This document shows, piece after piece, positions 11,483-22,642 of a stretch of 64,000 nt of DNA (position 1 is the stretch's first letter; each line of letters opens with the position of its first letter). The notes beneath the pieces were generated by a model. The model ran no database searches, had not been told where the DNA came from, and was given only the letters and a program-made list of their open reading frames with translations. A program made the translations under genes and the position numbers. The stretch is taken from positions 313,635,579 to 313,699,578 of the forward strand of contig OW240916.1 in the NCBI GenBank assembly GCA_933207985.1, written 5' to 3'. The stretch comes from Pelobates cultripes. Its lineage: Eukaryota > Chordata > Amphibia > Anura > Pelobatidae.

Positions 11483-11976
11483 TTAAAGGGAAACTCCAGT
11501 GCCAGGAAAACAATCTGTTTTCCTGGCACTGCAGGTACCCTCTCCCACCCACCTCCCATCCCAGGTAGCTGAAGGGGTAAAAACCCCTTCAGGTCACTTA
11601 CCTTAGACCCCGCCGAAGTCCCTCGGCGGTGGTTTTGGGTCGGCGTCGCACCTCGCAGTAATTACGTCAGCCGGTGGGCGAGACTGATCCCGCCCGCTGG
11701 CTGAGGAAACCTAATGCGCATGCGCGGCAAAATTATTTTCAATGCTTTCCTATGGGGAATTGAGCGACGCTGGAGGACGTCCAGCGACGCTCTAGCAAAG
11801 AAAATCTTTGCTATGAAGCAGGAAGTGCCCTCTAGTGGCTGTCTAGTAGACAGCCACTAGAGGTGGAGTTAATCCTGCAAGGTAATTATTGCAGTTTATA
11901 AAAAAAGTAGTGGGAGTTGGCACCCAGACCACTCCAATGGGCAGAAGTGGTCTAGGTGCATGGAGTGTCCCTTTAA
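11483..11976. mobile_element. TTAA-flanked MITE (T2-like), 494 bp
   Basis: It begins ttaaagggaaactccagtgc and ends gcatggagtgtccctttaa. The GC-rich interior has internal inverted repeats (ctagtggctgtcta with tagacagccactag near 11833-11862). Intron insertion with no coding capacity. Confidence 0.8.
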
Positions 11977-12360
11977 AGCAGCTTGTCCAAAATAACCCAC
12001 ACTGTTTTTTTGTTTTATTTATTTTTTCCTTGCATATTTCTTAAGTTTTTCATAAGGAAAAATAGCAATGACCTTTCCTTATGTATAATCTGCAGGTTGA
12101 CAAAGGATGGAGCTTTAGTCATGCTCTGTGCTTTGTCATTGTTTGGTCAACCTGTACTCTCCTGTTTCCTCCGTGTTTACTGTCACACGATCGTGAGCCA
12201 ACACAAGTTTATGTGAAGCCAAAAGGTGGAAGTTCCGGCTGCCGCCATCTTGGCAGCTCCGTGAAAGAAGACCCAGTAGGATCAGCTGTTTAAAAAGGGA
12301 GTAAGTAAGTGACAGAGCCACTCTGAGTGTTGATTACTGATGTACAATAATACCAGCATG
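11977..12360. other. PJA2 intron, nothing recognised
   Basis: Two overlapping short ORFs around 12000-12300 are on different frames and match no family I know. A GC-rich patch (12225-12270) has no splice signals that would make it an exon. Confidence 0.4.
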
Positions 12361-12960
12361 TTAAATAGGCACCCAGACCACTAAATCTCATTGAAGTGGT
12401 CTAAGTGCAGTTTCCCTTTCCCAGTTAGTCCTACAATGTTTACAATGCAGGGTTAAGACTGCCTCTGGTGACTCTCTACCAGACGGCCATTAGAGGCACT
12501 TCCAAGCTTTGCGTGAGCACGTCCATTTTCTTTAGTATCTTCATAAGAAAATACTGGGTCAATGCATTTCCTATGACTTTATAGGAGACGGCCAGTGCTG
12601 AGGGACTTGATAACTTCATGAAACACACCTTGATGTCATCGTGCTTTGTGTGAGCACGTCCAGCGCCATCAATATCCCCATAGGAAAGTACTGGATTAAT
12701 GCATTTCCTATGGTAAAGGCATAATGTGTGTTCCGCTCTCACTATGCATTAGGTTAACCCAGGCTTCCCCAAACTCCGGCCCTCCAGATGTTGCTGAACT
12801 ACATGGGAGCTACAACTCCCATGATTCTATGAATGAAATAGGCTGAGAATCATGGGAGTTGTAGTTCAGCAACATCTGGAGGGCCAGAGTTTGGGGAAGC
12901 CTGGGTTAACCCCGCACAATAACATCATAGGAGACAGCCAGTGCCGAAGGATTTGAAGCT
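12361..12960. mobile_element. Degenerate T2-like MITE interrupted by another MITE
   Basis: The strings ggcacccagaccact and gaagtggtcta near 12369-12407 and the following gcctctggtgactc / accagacggccattagaggc segment match interiors of the other TTAA MITEs. The copy is interrupted by the palindrome at 12753-12910. The termini are too decayed to place the ends exactly. Confidence 0.55.
12753..12910. mobile_element. Near-perfect 158-bp palindromic MITE
   Basis: The arm gttaacccaggcttccccaa at 12753 is matched by its complement ending at 12910, and pairing continues through the ctccagatgttgctgaacta and actcccatgattct regions to a short centre. No coding capacity. It resembles short hairpin (hAT-type) MITEs common in vertebrates. 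Confidence 0.85.
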
Positions 12961-13618
12961 GGAATAATGCAAGTAGTGGGTGGAGTTTTGGTGTGTGTGT
13001 GTATATATATATATATATTCTATTCCTTTCATCTCTTGGCAATAAATGGAATTTTTTTTTTTTTTTTTTTTAAAGCATTTAATCCTAAAGGGATACTCTC
13101 AATTAATTCGTTATGTGGGCTGGAGCCCCTGGGTACCTTCTTAATTAAAATTTTTAGAATGTTAATCTCAGTGTTTTCCCCCTGTGTGGTCTTCCTCCCA
13201 GCCTTCTTATTGATACGAAATATTTGTCTTGGGTGCCAGAGCAAGGATGAGAGCAGCAGCTGGAGATCTTGGCCGGTGATGAGATTCAGCTTCTACAGAA
13301 GCTGGAGGTTGATCCTGTTGGCCTTTCTTTACCTGAGAGCACACAAATATGCACATAATTGACATTAGCTTTCCTTTCATCCAATCAGTTTATGGGCTCC
13401 CTTAAAATCCTGCATGCCTGTATCCAGGGGGCCAGAAGGATGTGATATAAAAACTGCTTTTCCTCTGGTTATGTACACCACTTAGCATTGTAAGAAGGCA
13501 GTGAGAATGGTCTCTAGTTACTCCTGCAGAGAAAGCCCACTCGCTTGTAGCTTAACTGATTTTACATGATTAAAAATAAAAAAAATGTTTTGTGCATATA
13601 AATGTTTCTTTGTTTTTA
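12961..13618. other. PJA2 intron up to the assembly gap, nothing recognised
   Basis: Contains a short TG/TA microsatellite (12993-13018) and a T-tract (13052-13070). A stretch at 13229-13345 is open in one frame with QLLQKLEVDPVG-like sequence, but it has no family match that I recognise and no convincing donor, so I do not call it an exon. Confidence 0.4.
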
Positions 13619-13718
13619 NNNNNNNNNNNNNNNNNNNNNNNNNNNNNNNNNNNNNNNNNNNNNNNNNNNNNNNNNNNNNNNNNNNNNNNNNNNNNNNNNN
13701 NNNNNNNNNNNNNNNNNN
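13619..13718. other. Assembly gap, 100 N
   Basis: A run of exactly 100 N, conventional for a gap of unknown size. It lies between the first PJA2 coding exon and the 21647 exon, the interval where the large central exon is expected. The right flank is a T-tract at the 3' side of a CR1 LINE. Confidence 0.98.
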
Positions 13719-15110
13719 TTTTTTTTTTTTAAATATCGTCTCCTCCTTTGCTGTGTTGATTCCCTTTATGTATTTAAATGTTTCTATCATATCCCCCTTG
13801 TCTCATCTTTCCTTCAAGCTATACATGTTAAGTTCCTTTAACCTTTCCTTGTAAGTTTTATCCCGCAATCCATGAACCAGTTTAGTAATCCTTCTCCAAA
13901 CTCTTTAAAGTATCAATATCCTCCTGGAGATACGGTCTCCAGTACTGTGTACAATACTCCAAGTGAGGTCTTACCAGTTCTGCACAATGGCATGAGTACT
14001 TCCCTCTTTCTACTGCTAATACCTCTCCCTATACAACCAAGCATTCTGCTCGCATTTCCTGCTGCTCTATTACATTGTCATCAGAAATAATCACCCCTAA
14101 ATCCCTTTCCTCAGATGTTGAGGTTAGGACTCTATCAAATATTCTGTACTCTGCCCTTGGGATTTTACATCCAAGATGCATTATCTTGCACTTATCCACA
14201 TTAAATGTCAGTTGCCACAACTCTGACCATTTTTCTAGTTTACCTAAATCATTTGCCATTTGGCTTATCCCTCCTGGAACATCAACCCTGTTACATATTT
14301 TAGTATCCTCAGCAAAAAGACATACCTTACCATCAAGACCTTCTGCAATATCACTAATAAAAATATTAAAGAGAATGGATCCAAGTACAGATCCCTGAGG
14401 TACCCCACTGGTGACAAGCCTGTGCTTCGATAATACTCCATTGACTACAACCCTCTGTTGCCTGTCACTCAGCCACTGCCTTACCCATTCAACAATATTG
14501 GAATCCAAACTTAAAGATTGCAGTTTATTGATAAGCCTTCTATGTGCAACAGTGTCTAAAGCCTTACTGAAATCTAGGTAAGCAATGTTTACTGCACCAC
14601 CATGATCTATTATTTTAGTTACCCAATCAAAAAAACCAATAAGATTAGTTTGGCATGATCTCCCTGAAGTAAACCCGTGTTGTCTCTGATCTTGAAATCC
14701 ATGTGTTTTTAGATATTCAACAATCCTATCCTTTAACATGGTTTCCATTACTTTCCCCACTACTAAAGTAAGGCTTACTGGCCTATAGTTGCAGACTCCT
14801 CCCTACTACCTTTCTCGTGAATGGGCACAACATTCGCAACTTCCAATCTCCTGGGACTACTCCTGTTAACAATGATTGGTTAAATAAATCTGTTAATGGT
14901 TTTGCTAGTACACTACTAAGCTCTTTTAATAGCTTTGGGTGTATTCCATCAGGACCCATTGACTTATTTGTCTTTACTTTTGATAGTTGAAATAGAACCT
15001 CTTCCTCTGTAAACTCACATGTAACAAATTACTAATTTGTTTTCATCTGTAAATACTGAACAAAAATATTAATTGAGGCAATCAGCTAGACCTTTATCCT
15101 CTTTTTTTTT
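13719..15110 (-). pseudogene. CR1-clade LINE, reverse transcriptase remnant
   Basis: Read on the minus strand from about 15010 downwards, the sequence encodes the finger part of a CR1-type reverse transcriptase (KTNKSMGPDGIHPKLLKEL, later VPGDWK), then after frame damage near 14760-14840 a 243-codon ORF (14029-14760). That ORF carries [21 protein letters not shown] and FAEDTKICN. The usual catalytic FADD reads FAED, its first aspartate replaced by glutamate (codon at 14308-14310). The 3' part (IETFKYIKGIN at 13767-13792) runs into the T-tract beside the gap. It is a dead insertion inside a PJA2 intron, opposite in strand to the gene. The related 3' end at 39650-40537 confirms the family. Confidence 0.9.
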
Positions 15111-17390
15111 TATAATTACTAAATGCTAACTTTAATTGTTTTTTTTTTTTTTTTGCTCTTTTGGCCACATCTGCGGAGTGCCACTGAACTTTTTGCTTTT
15201 TCTGACAAGCCTAATGCATTTTTCTGTTGCCTTCTGCAGTGCTACTTTTAAATAATCCCATTTCTCTTGGACGCCATTTAAATTGCTCCAGTCTGAAAAT
15301 GCCTCCTTTACACATAGTCTAAGTTTAGAAAAGTCTGTTATACGGTTATATAGGTATATGGCTCCTTTGCTGGTTTATTCTCTGTGACTTGTCTGAAATA
15401 GACTGATCCCACAGCTATGGCTGAGGCATTGCACAATAATGCTTCATCTTCTCTACCCCTCGACCGCTCACTTATTTATTCCTTTATTCCAACGCCTCCT
15501 GACCCTCTGCACATATAAACCTCTGCTTTCTCATACATCTAACAATCTGTGCTGCACTCTTGACTCAAGACAAATTGCTGTTCGTGCACATCTTGTATTG
15601 GAGAGCAGCAGAAGCTTTTACCACCAGACTATCAAGTATTTGTAGCAGCAGCTTTTACCACCAGAAAAAATGCGGTAGCTCATACTCTGGAATGCCTGGG
15701 CATTTTAAATACTTTTTAGTTGCCCTAGCAACTAGTACTATAGCTGCACTTGCCCTTAAAGTGGCTCTTTTGCCACAATTATCTCTTCTAGGTATTTTAT
15801 AAAGATAAAAGCTCTATAAAATACTCATGGACTGTGTTGAAATTTCATTGAAATATCAACACAACAAAAAGGCAAAATGTACTAGGTACTACTGCGACTT
15901 ATGGTGAAGCCTGCAGCTACATATTTTAGATTCATATCTTTATAAATAAAATAAAAATCAGGGCTCAAAATTTCAGTCCGTGACGGCAGATCAATCTAGA
16001 TTCTCTTTGAAAAGCCTCTGATTGCGCATGCATGCAGCTTTCCATTCATAAACTCAGACTACTCGATTTATGGTACCTCCGACGCTTTATATTATATGCA
16101 CTAGTGGTCAAAATGTTGGAAACCATTTGGAAAACCTGTATGTTTAACATTTGGCTCCTTACATTAGTCTTTGATTTTTTTTTTTTATTATTATAATAAT
16201 ATCAGAAGTTTGCATATTCCTAGAAAGACAATTTCATTTAGAATGTAATGCAGCAAATGCGTTCTCTTTATTCTGCCATGTTTTAGCTGATTAGCTGCTT
16301 ACCCAGAAAAAGAAAAAAGGCCATGCGTAACATGGAGCGGAATTCCTTAAAAAGTTACTCTAACCCTTTGGGGAGGCGAAGGGAGGTGCATTTTTCAATT
16401 TTAAAATGCCTTATTGGACACTACTTATTACCCCCCCCCCTCCTTCCCCCCTACATTTTGCAGTAATCCTGCAAAGAAAACCATTTATTACTTACCTTAA
16501 TACAGCAATGGGTGAATCTTCCAGGCCTGCCTTCCAACCCTCCACCTGAGTGGAGTGCCTCCGGTAGTGACTGCAATCTGAGGGAAGGGGTAGGGAAATG
16601 TTTTAATTAATTTTATTTACTTACTTTTTAAAGGCGCATTATTGAGCTGACAAGGGGAAGCTCAATAAGTCCATAGCCAGCGTGCAGTGTGCGCTCACAA
16701 GAATGTTTTTTTTTTTTTGTTTTTTTTTATGCACAGAATTGACATTTTAACAGCCTGGGTCAGATTTTCAGGCTGCCAAAGTCACGTGTGCCTGGGATGC
16801 ACATACGTATCCTATAACCACTTTAAATCACCAATCTGTCATAACGGTTTGAGTTACCTGTGTTATGACACAGCATGGAACCAATATGGTTTAATGAAGT
16901 AATAGAACTGCTATTCACTTGTATCAGTGTCATCAAGTTGGCAACTTTTTTTTTAAGTTTTACATATTTGTTGGTCATGGATTTCTATTATTCCTTGATA
17001 ATTTAGTAAACTGTGTAACTTAAAGGGAACCAGTACAACTTTAATGCATTTGATAGATTTTAGCCTTGTTGATATTCAATTTTTTTGCATGCTGAAATCT
17101 TTTATAGTTTTTGCACAAAAAATAAATGTTTTGAAGAATGCGTCAAAAGCCTGCCTCCTTAGCCACATCCACTCATGCCAGAAGGACTTCCTTGTTAGAT
17201 GCAGACTCAAAAATAACATTTTTGAATTCCAAGGAAAAAGCCATTTCTTTCCTGCAAACAATGAAGGAAGAGCTTAGATTAAAACCATGTTAAGTGTTCT
17301 GTGGAACAACAGGGCAGAGTCCTCTATAGTGATGAGAACAGAATTTCAATAATTGGCAGTGAGCGAATAAAGTATGTAAGAGGTGGAGAT
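15111..17390. other. PJA2 intron, repeat fragments only
   Basis: The first 250 bp may be the 5' margin of the CR1 insertion. Near 16107-16330 a string ggtcaaaatgttggaaacc resembles a Tc1 terminal repeat, but no partner terminus is clear. C-tract at 16430-16441; T-tracts near 16707-16730 and 16947. No exon is supported. Confidence 0.4.
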
Positions 17391-17770
17391 TTGCTGCCTG
17401 AATGCATTGCAGTTACCGTAAAGTATCCAGCGCTTCTGCTGGGAGGAGGGGGGTGCAGGCCAGTCCTGTGACCAGGGGATCGGTAGGGCAGAGGCCAGCG
17501 GCGGTCTGCCCTGATGCCAGATCTTGTGCTGGTATAGCCCGCAGGACATCAGGCTCTGGAAAAGGGACAAAGGGAGGGCAGAGGCCGACTGCACTCTGCC
17601 CAGCTGCCAACTCTTCCGCTGGGGGGCTTGGGACATAGTCCGGCTCAGTAGCCAGGGGAACGTGGGTGGTCAGTGGGGGTTAACATCTCCTCTGTTAACC
17701 CTAGGGCCAAGTTAGGAGTTAGCTGGGGAGGGGAAATCGTACTTACCCCCTCCTCCTGTTGTCCCTGTGA
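17390..17770. repeat. Imperfect duplicated GC-rich segment at the 3' edge of the DIRS1-like element
   Basis: Two related blocks occur: agggcagaggccagcggcgg... near 17486 and agggcagaggccgactgc... near 17574, each followed by a pyrimidine-rich 'gctgcc/gatgcc' segment and a 'cttccgctggg/cttctgctggg' string. ORFs run on both strands. I cannot assign it to a known domain, and the RNase H reading frame of the neighbour stops resembling its family near 17770. Confidence 0.5.
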
Positions 17771-20700
17771 GAGTAGTTGGGGATTGATGTGTAGCCGGGA
17801 TTCAGATTCCGACCAACGGCCTTCTGTCAAAACTCCCTCGCAGTGGGCCCCCCAGCCATGGAGGCTCGCAGCGGAGTTGATGGTGAATTCTGGCAGCGAG
17901 CCGAAGATCGCTTTGCCATTCCATGCGGACAGGTTGAGGATCCACCATCGCAATTCGTCCTTCGCTTCGCTGTCCAGGGACACCACATCCGCGTAGGATT
18001 CACCGGCCCTTAGGTGCGCTATTTTCAGGCGCTGCAGCGCCCTGTAGTGGAGCGGGCCCGGAAATACTGCCTGTATAGACGAGGCCAGTAGGCCGATGAG
18101 CCGTGCAAGGTGAGCTGGGGCCGGATGAGGGCTCTCCGAAGCTCTTTGCGGATGGAATGAATCTTGGTCATTGGCAGGCTCAGCGTCGCCTCCCCTGAGT
18201 CCACGAGGAACCCTAGGAATTCCATGTGAGTGGTGGGGGTCAGGCACGACTTTTCCAAGTTTATAATGAATCCCAAGCGGGAGAGGAGGTTTATGGCCAA
18301 CCGTAGGTGTGTAAGGAGAGTGGAGCACTCCTGAGCCATGAGAAGGATATCATCTAGGTATATGATTAGACAAACCCCCCCCCAACTGCGCAACCAGGCC
18401 ATCGCAGGTCAGAGCAGTTTCGTGAAGCAACACAGTGCTGAGTAGAGGCCAAAGGGCAGGCAGGTAAATCGCCAAATCTCGTGCCGACAGTGGAAGCGTA
18501 GGTGGTCTTGGGATGTCACCGCAGTCGGGTATGCGTCTTTGAGATCTAGTTTTGCTAACCAGTCTCCATGTAGGAGAAGATCTCGTAGCAGGTGAATACC
18601 CTCCATGTTGAAATGGCGGTACCGAACCATGGCATTGAGGGGGCGCAGATTTATGACGGGCCTCATTTGACCGCCTTTCTTTTCCACCAGGAAAATGTTG
18701 CTTATGACACCTGCGGGGTTGAGAGGTGCCCGTTCTATAGCCCCTTTGACAAGGAGGGTGGAGAGTTCTTCGTCAATCAATCTGCGATCCCGGAGTGAGA
18801 AGCAGATCGGTTGAGGAGGGGGAATGTGTACAAGGTGCCCCACTATTTCTATCTGGAAACCCCGAACAGTGGTCAGCACCCAAGGGTCTGAGGTAATTAG
18901 TGATCAAGCTGGGAAAAAATTTTGGAGTCTGCCCCCTACACAAACAAGAGAAGAAATACGAGGTATGAGGGAACTCACCGTAGGGTCGTCTGGAACTGGA
19001 GTTGCCCCGGAAACCTCTGGATCGCCACTGGTGTCCGCGTGACTGGAAGAAAGTGGGACGGGAATTAGTCTCCAGGTAGTTAGCACGTTGCTGGAAGGAG
19101 CCTCGTCCCGTGCCACGGGATTTGAAGTAGGTACGGCTGGACAGACTGCTCCTGAATCTGCCGGCCCTGGTGGAGACCCGCCCCTGGAATACCAGTCTCA
19201 TGGAGGCTTGGGCCTTGTCAAGGGCTGTAAATGCCCCTACGAAAGTCCCTAATCCTTTAATAAAGGAATCGCCGAAGAGTAAGCCTTGGGTTTCCTTACC
19301 AACTTCTGAGAGGGCAAGATTGGCCAGCTTTGGTTCGATCTTAAATAAGATGGCTTTACGGAGGTGTTAACGCTTCCAGCAATACAAATTGCTCTCTGGA
19401 CCCAACCACGTAGGTCTTCAGGGTCAACCATGCGGTTCCCCGCTCTGGCGTCTTCCGCCAAGTCAAACAATTTGGCCGAATATATCCACGTGTTTATCCT
19501 GGCAAGATTTCAAGGCAGATTCTAGCCCCTATCGGGGTTCCAGCCCAGTTTAGTGAGGAACTGTCATTTTGGGGTCTACCTCAGGAGTGTCACATACTTT
19601 ATTGGGCACCACAGGCCTGGGACACTCCGCCCTCAATTTGTTACGTGCCGCTTTGCTAAGAGGGCGCCGTACCCAATTCTCGAGGTACGTGGCAACGTGG
19701 TCGGCCGGGAGCCACTCTGCCGCCCTCGGATGTTGTAGGTCATCCGGGTCGAAGAGTGGGACACCTGACGGGTCCACGAGGGCAGACCCCGCAGCCACGG
19801 GGTGCCTAGTCCCTGTATCACCTCCGGACGTCTCTGCCTGAGCAGAGGGAAGGAGGTCAAAGCCCAAATCTGCGGCATCCATATCAGTCACTGTCCGACT
19901 CAATCTTAGCCTCCTCACCTGACCCGATATCTGAGTCGGAGTCGCTCTCTGTGTTCTGGCACATTTCCATAGCCGCGCTCATTCTGCCTGGCGTGGAAAG
20001 GCTCTTTTGCGTGGATGGAACACTCTTTCTGGGGCGACCGTAGGTACGCCAGTCAGTTTCTGGACGCAGAGGGATGTTTGGACTTATAGGTAGCTGGGTG
20101 CCTCTCCCGGCGGGTCCACAGCAGGATGCGATAGAGGCGTTGTGGAGCCCGAAAAATGCTCGTCCGAAGGACGTGGCAATAGGGCTTGAGAAATAGGATG
20201 GGAGAGGGTAGATGACATGGACCCCATGGCTGCCATAATGGTGTCTGTCACTGAGCGCTGTAGCGCTAAGAATTGTGCCCCTTCAGGGTGGGTGGTTCTG
20301 TCTACCAGGGTGGGTGGAGTTCCCAAGGTGACAGGGGTCTCACCCAAATTAAATGGGGCATCAGTCTCCCCAGAGGGTGGGGGTCCAGAAGGTAGGTAGT
20401 CTGGGTTTAGGCATAATGGAGAATGAAGGACTTAATCCCTAATTAGATATCAGAATAGTATGGGTTAGTCACCCAAAACTGAAGCAATAGGAATAAAAGC
20501 GATCTCACCAGGGCCCAGACCAGTGGCACATGCACACAGGAAGTCAGAAAATGGCTGCCAGCAATCTCGCGAGAATTGCGGCAAAATATTGTGAAAATTC
20601 GCTAAGCTAAAGAACCAAACGTTCGGTAGAAAAGAAACGAATTTGTGGAAATAGACTAATATAAGGAAGAGGGGAAAAAACAGACGAACGGGCAGTTTGC

Positions 20701-21170
20701 GCAAAAATTAGTCGAACGCGGCAAACAGGCGAATGGTGCTATCTGCCGGGAAAAAAGTGAACAGCATGTGTCCGTGACGAATCAGCCGAGCGGGCTTAAT
20801 TCGTGCATGAAAACAGCTGAATACAGTGGAGAACGGGCGCAAAAGGGCGCCAAGGGACAGGGAAAGATAACAGCAAGACGGAGGTAAGGAAAATACAAGG
20901 ACAGGGTCAAGTGAAAAGGGGTAATGAAACAAAATATATAACAGGGGAGGTCTGGACCCTGGGTACACAGAAAAACACAGATGTGTAGCATCAAGCAAGC
21001 AGAGAAAAAAACAAATAAATCTCTAATAAATAAAATAGAAGACAATAAAAGAATCAATAACCGATAAACCTATACAGTGTAATACAAGGGTATCAATAAT
21101 ATCAATAGCAGGTAATAAATAAGTAATCAGAGAGAAGATGTGACATGTACTTATCTTTGTGTCGGAGCAA
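17770..21170 (-). mobile_element. DIRS1-like retrotransposon, degenerate, minus strand
   Basis: On the minus strand, 5' to 3': a leader (about 21170-20400), a Gag-like ORF in pieces (20347-20084, 19918-19550, 19470-19249, 19201-18773) with LFDPDDLQHPRAAEWLP and VDPEDLRGWVQRAI typical of amphibian DIRS1 Gag, a reverse transcriptase (18879-18409, 18402-18025) with IFLVEKKGGQMRPVINLR, LDLKDAYP and YLDDILL, and an RNase H start (18328-17770). Several frame breaks separate these. No tyrosine recombinase reading frame follows, so the 3' portion is missing or replaced. Reverse transcriptase and RNase H belong to the DIRS order, which integrates by recombinase rather than integrase. Inactive copy in a PJA2 intron. 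Confidence 0.85.
18025..18879 (-). pseudogene. DIRS1-like reverse transcriptase (two ORF pieces)
   Basis: The pieces at 18409-18879 and 18025-18402 form one domain split by a short break. Visible motifs are the fingers (SNIFLVEKKGGQMRPVINLR), the first palm aspartate (AKLDLKDAYPTAV) and the catalytic YLDD box at about 18346-18365 (minus strand), followed by NLEKSCLTPT and EFLGFLVDS thumb-side strings. The catalytic box is intact. The break lies just before MAWLRSWGGVCLIIYLDD, where GLYSALCCFTKLL reads into a stop. Not translated as one protein in its present state. Confidence 0.85.
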
Positions 21171-21646
21171 CAAAGAAAGAGGGAAATGGAAGGCAAGTGC
21201 TGCCTATTATACTGGGACCTATGTTACTGCATGTTCATTATTTTTTTTCATTCTGTTTGTATTCTTTGCTGCTATTGGTGGACAGTAAGGAAAGGGATAT
21301 GCAATATGAGCCTCCGTGTCTTGTTATAAAATCTGAGTTTCTTCTAAATACGTCCCCTTTTACTACATTAGGGTCTCACTTCAGGACGTTGTTCCAATGT
21401 TACAGAATATATATGGGGAATGCAAGTGGATTTGCCTTAAATGTATGTTTGTTTTTTGGGGGGTGGAGGTGGTTCGATGTTTTATTTAAAAAAAAAAAAA
21501 ATAAAAAAAAATGTTTATTAGGTGGATTCTAAATAATTTTAAATAGGACAAGTCTGACTTGTTCCTAAATGCGATCTGTACAGTTTGTTAGTGATGGACT
21601 CCATTTGAATTTTGATAGCAGTGTAATTGTGTAACTCTGTTTGCAG
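21171..21646. other. PJA2 intron before exon, nothing recognised
   Basis: Contains an A-tract around 21487-21512. The pyrimidine-rich run into the acceptor (gtaactctgtttgcag) at 21631-21646 is the only functional element seen. Confidence 0.5.
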
Positions 21647-21811
21647 TGATGGAGAGTGGTCCACGTGCTTGCCAGCCTACTTCTCCGGTGATAAAGATCA
21701 ATCTTCTAGTGACGAAAGCTGGGAGACGCTCCCTGGGAAAGATGAACACGAAGTACAGAGTAACAGCAGCAGTCTAGAAGAGGAGAACTCCGATTTCTGC
21801 TTCCAAGTTGA
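21647..21811 (+). CDS. PJA2: PJA2 coding exon (DGEWS...[12 protein letters not shown] segment)
   Basis: Acceptor ctgtttgcag at 21646; the first base completes a split codon, then 54 full codons begin [15 protein letters not shown] and include [17 protein letters not shown] and [14 protein letters not shown]. Human PJA2 has the matching SDGEWS and [15 protein letters not shown] blocks. The donor GA|GTATGT at 21811/21812 leaves two bases, which fit the one-base start of the next exon to restore an E codon. This acidic, serine-rich segment precedes the region that in mammalian PJA2 binds regulatory subunits of protein kinase A. The upstream partner exon, which must end with two spare bases, is not found in the window. 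Confidence 0.9.
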
Positions 21812-21984
21812 GTATGTATTTTCATATTCTTTCATAGTAACAACGGTCTATCAGACATCTTGGTGTTTTCGGAAGTGTACATTCGATTGGATTACATTCT
21901 GCCGGTTAAAATACAGCTAGAACTAAAATTCTGATTTTGTAAATTGAAACTCTTCAGACAAAGGTAATCGCATGCTCTGTTTTC

Positions 21985-22235
21985 CTGCTCGGTTTTTGAG
22001 GTTCACCAGCTGTCCAGGTTTTCCCGGCCGGACTGAAAGGAAGTGAGCACTGATTGCTCACTTCATTTCAGTCCGGCCAGGTACAGGAAACTGAATCTCC
22101 TGTACCACGGTGCACATTGCTCGGCCACGCTACATAAAGGTAGGAGACCTACGGGGGGGTGGGAGGGGGGAGAGAGGGGCACATTCGCTCCATAAGACAC
22201 ACAGACATTTCCCCTCGCGAAAAATACGGTATCTA
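21985..22235. repeat. Hairpin-bearing element fragment
   Basis: A strong inverted repeat at about 22026-22079 (ggccggactgaaaggaagtg against cacttcatttcagtccggcc) is followed by a G-rich tract and a terminus reading cgctccataagac ... aaaaatacggt, which resembles the ends of a widespread vertebrate non-autonomous DNA element. No coding capacity. Confidence 0.5.
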
Positions 22236-22440
22236 TTACTTATTAAACTTATATTGTGCTGATGGTTAACACACACACAGCTAGCTATCAGTGTCTTTAC
22301 TCTATATGCCAGTGACTGTGCAGCTGGTACACAGTATAAATAGAATTTAGTTTTCCATATTACATCATCACTTTTTTTTAATTTATTTTTTTTTTTTAAC
22401 CGTCCCACCGCTACATTTTCAGGTTGTGGCACTCGTATTT

Positions 22441-22642
22441 CATGTCACTGTGATTTTCACAGTGAGAAGCATGCAAAAGCCTCTAGCAGCTGTCAATGAG
22501 ACAGCCACTAGAGGCTGAATTAACCTATTTATAAACTGAAACTGCTATGTTTATGGAAAAAAAGGGTTAATCCTAGCTGGACCAGGCACCCAGACCACTT
22601 CATTAAGCTGAAGTGGTATGGGTGCCTAGAGTGGTCCTTTAA
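22441..22642. mobile_element. T2-like MITE, right half only
   Basis: The sequence from cactgtgattttcacagtg to the end gtgcctagagtggtcctttaa is a diverged copy of one half of the 501-bp MITE at 55303-55803. The left arm is missing. Confidence 0.7.

Noticed and set aside
12081..12293. 70-codon ORF next to a GC-rich patch
   Set aside because: Overlapped by ORFs in other frames and on the other strand; no family match or splice signals.
13229..13345. A possible PJA2 exon with QLLQKLEVDPVG-like sequence
   Set aside because: No resemblance to the known PJA2 middle region, no good donor, and phase cannot be matched to its neighbours.
14029..14760. 243-codon ORF as a host gene
   Set aside because: It carries CR1 reverse transcriptase motifs and lies on the opposite strand inside a LINE.
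10456..21811. Direct splicing of the first coding exon to the 21647 exon as a short PJA2 isoform
   Set aside because: The favoured donor at 10656 leaves one base while the 21647 exon needs two; only the weaker 10660 donor would fit.
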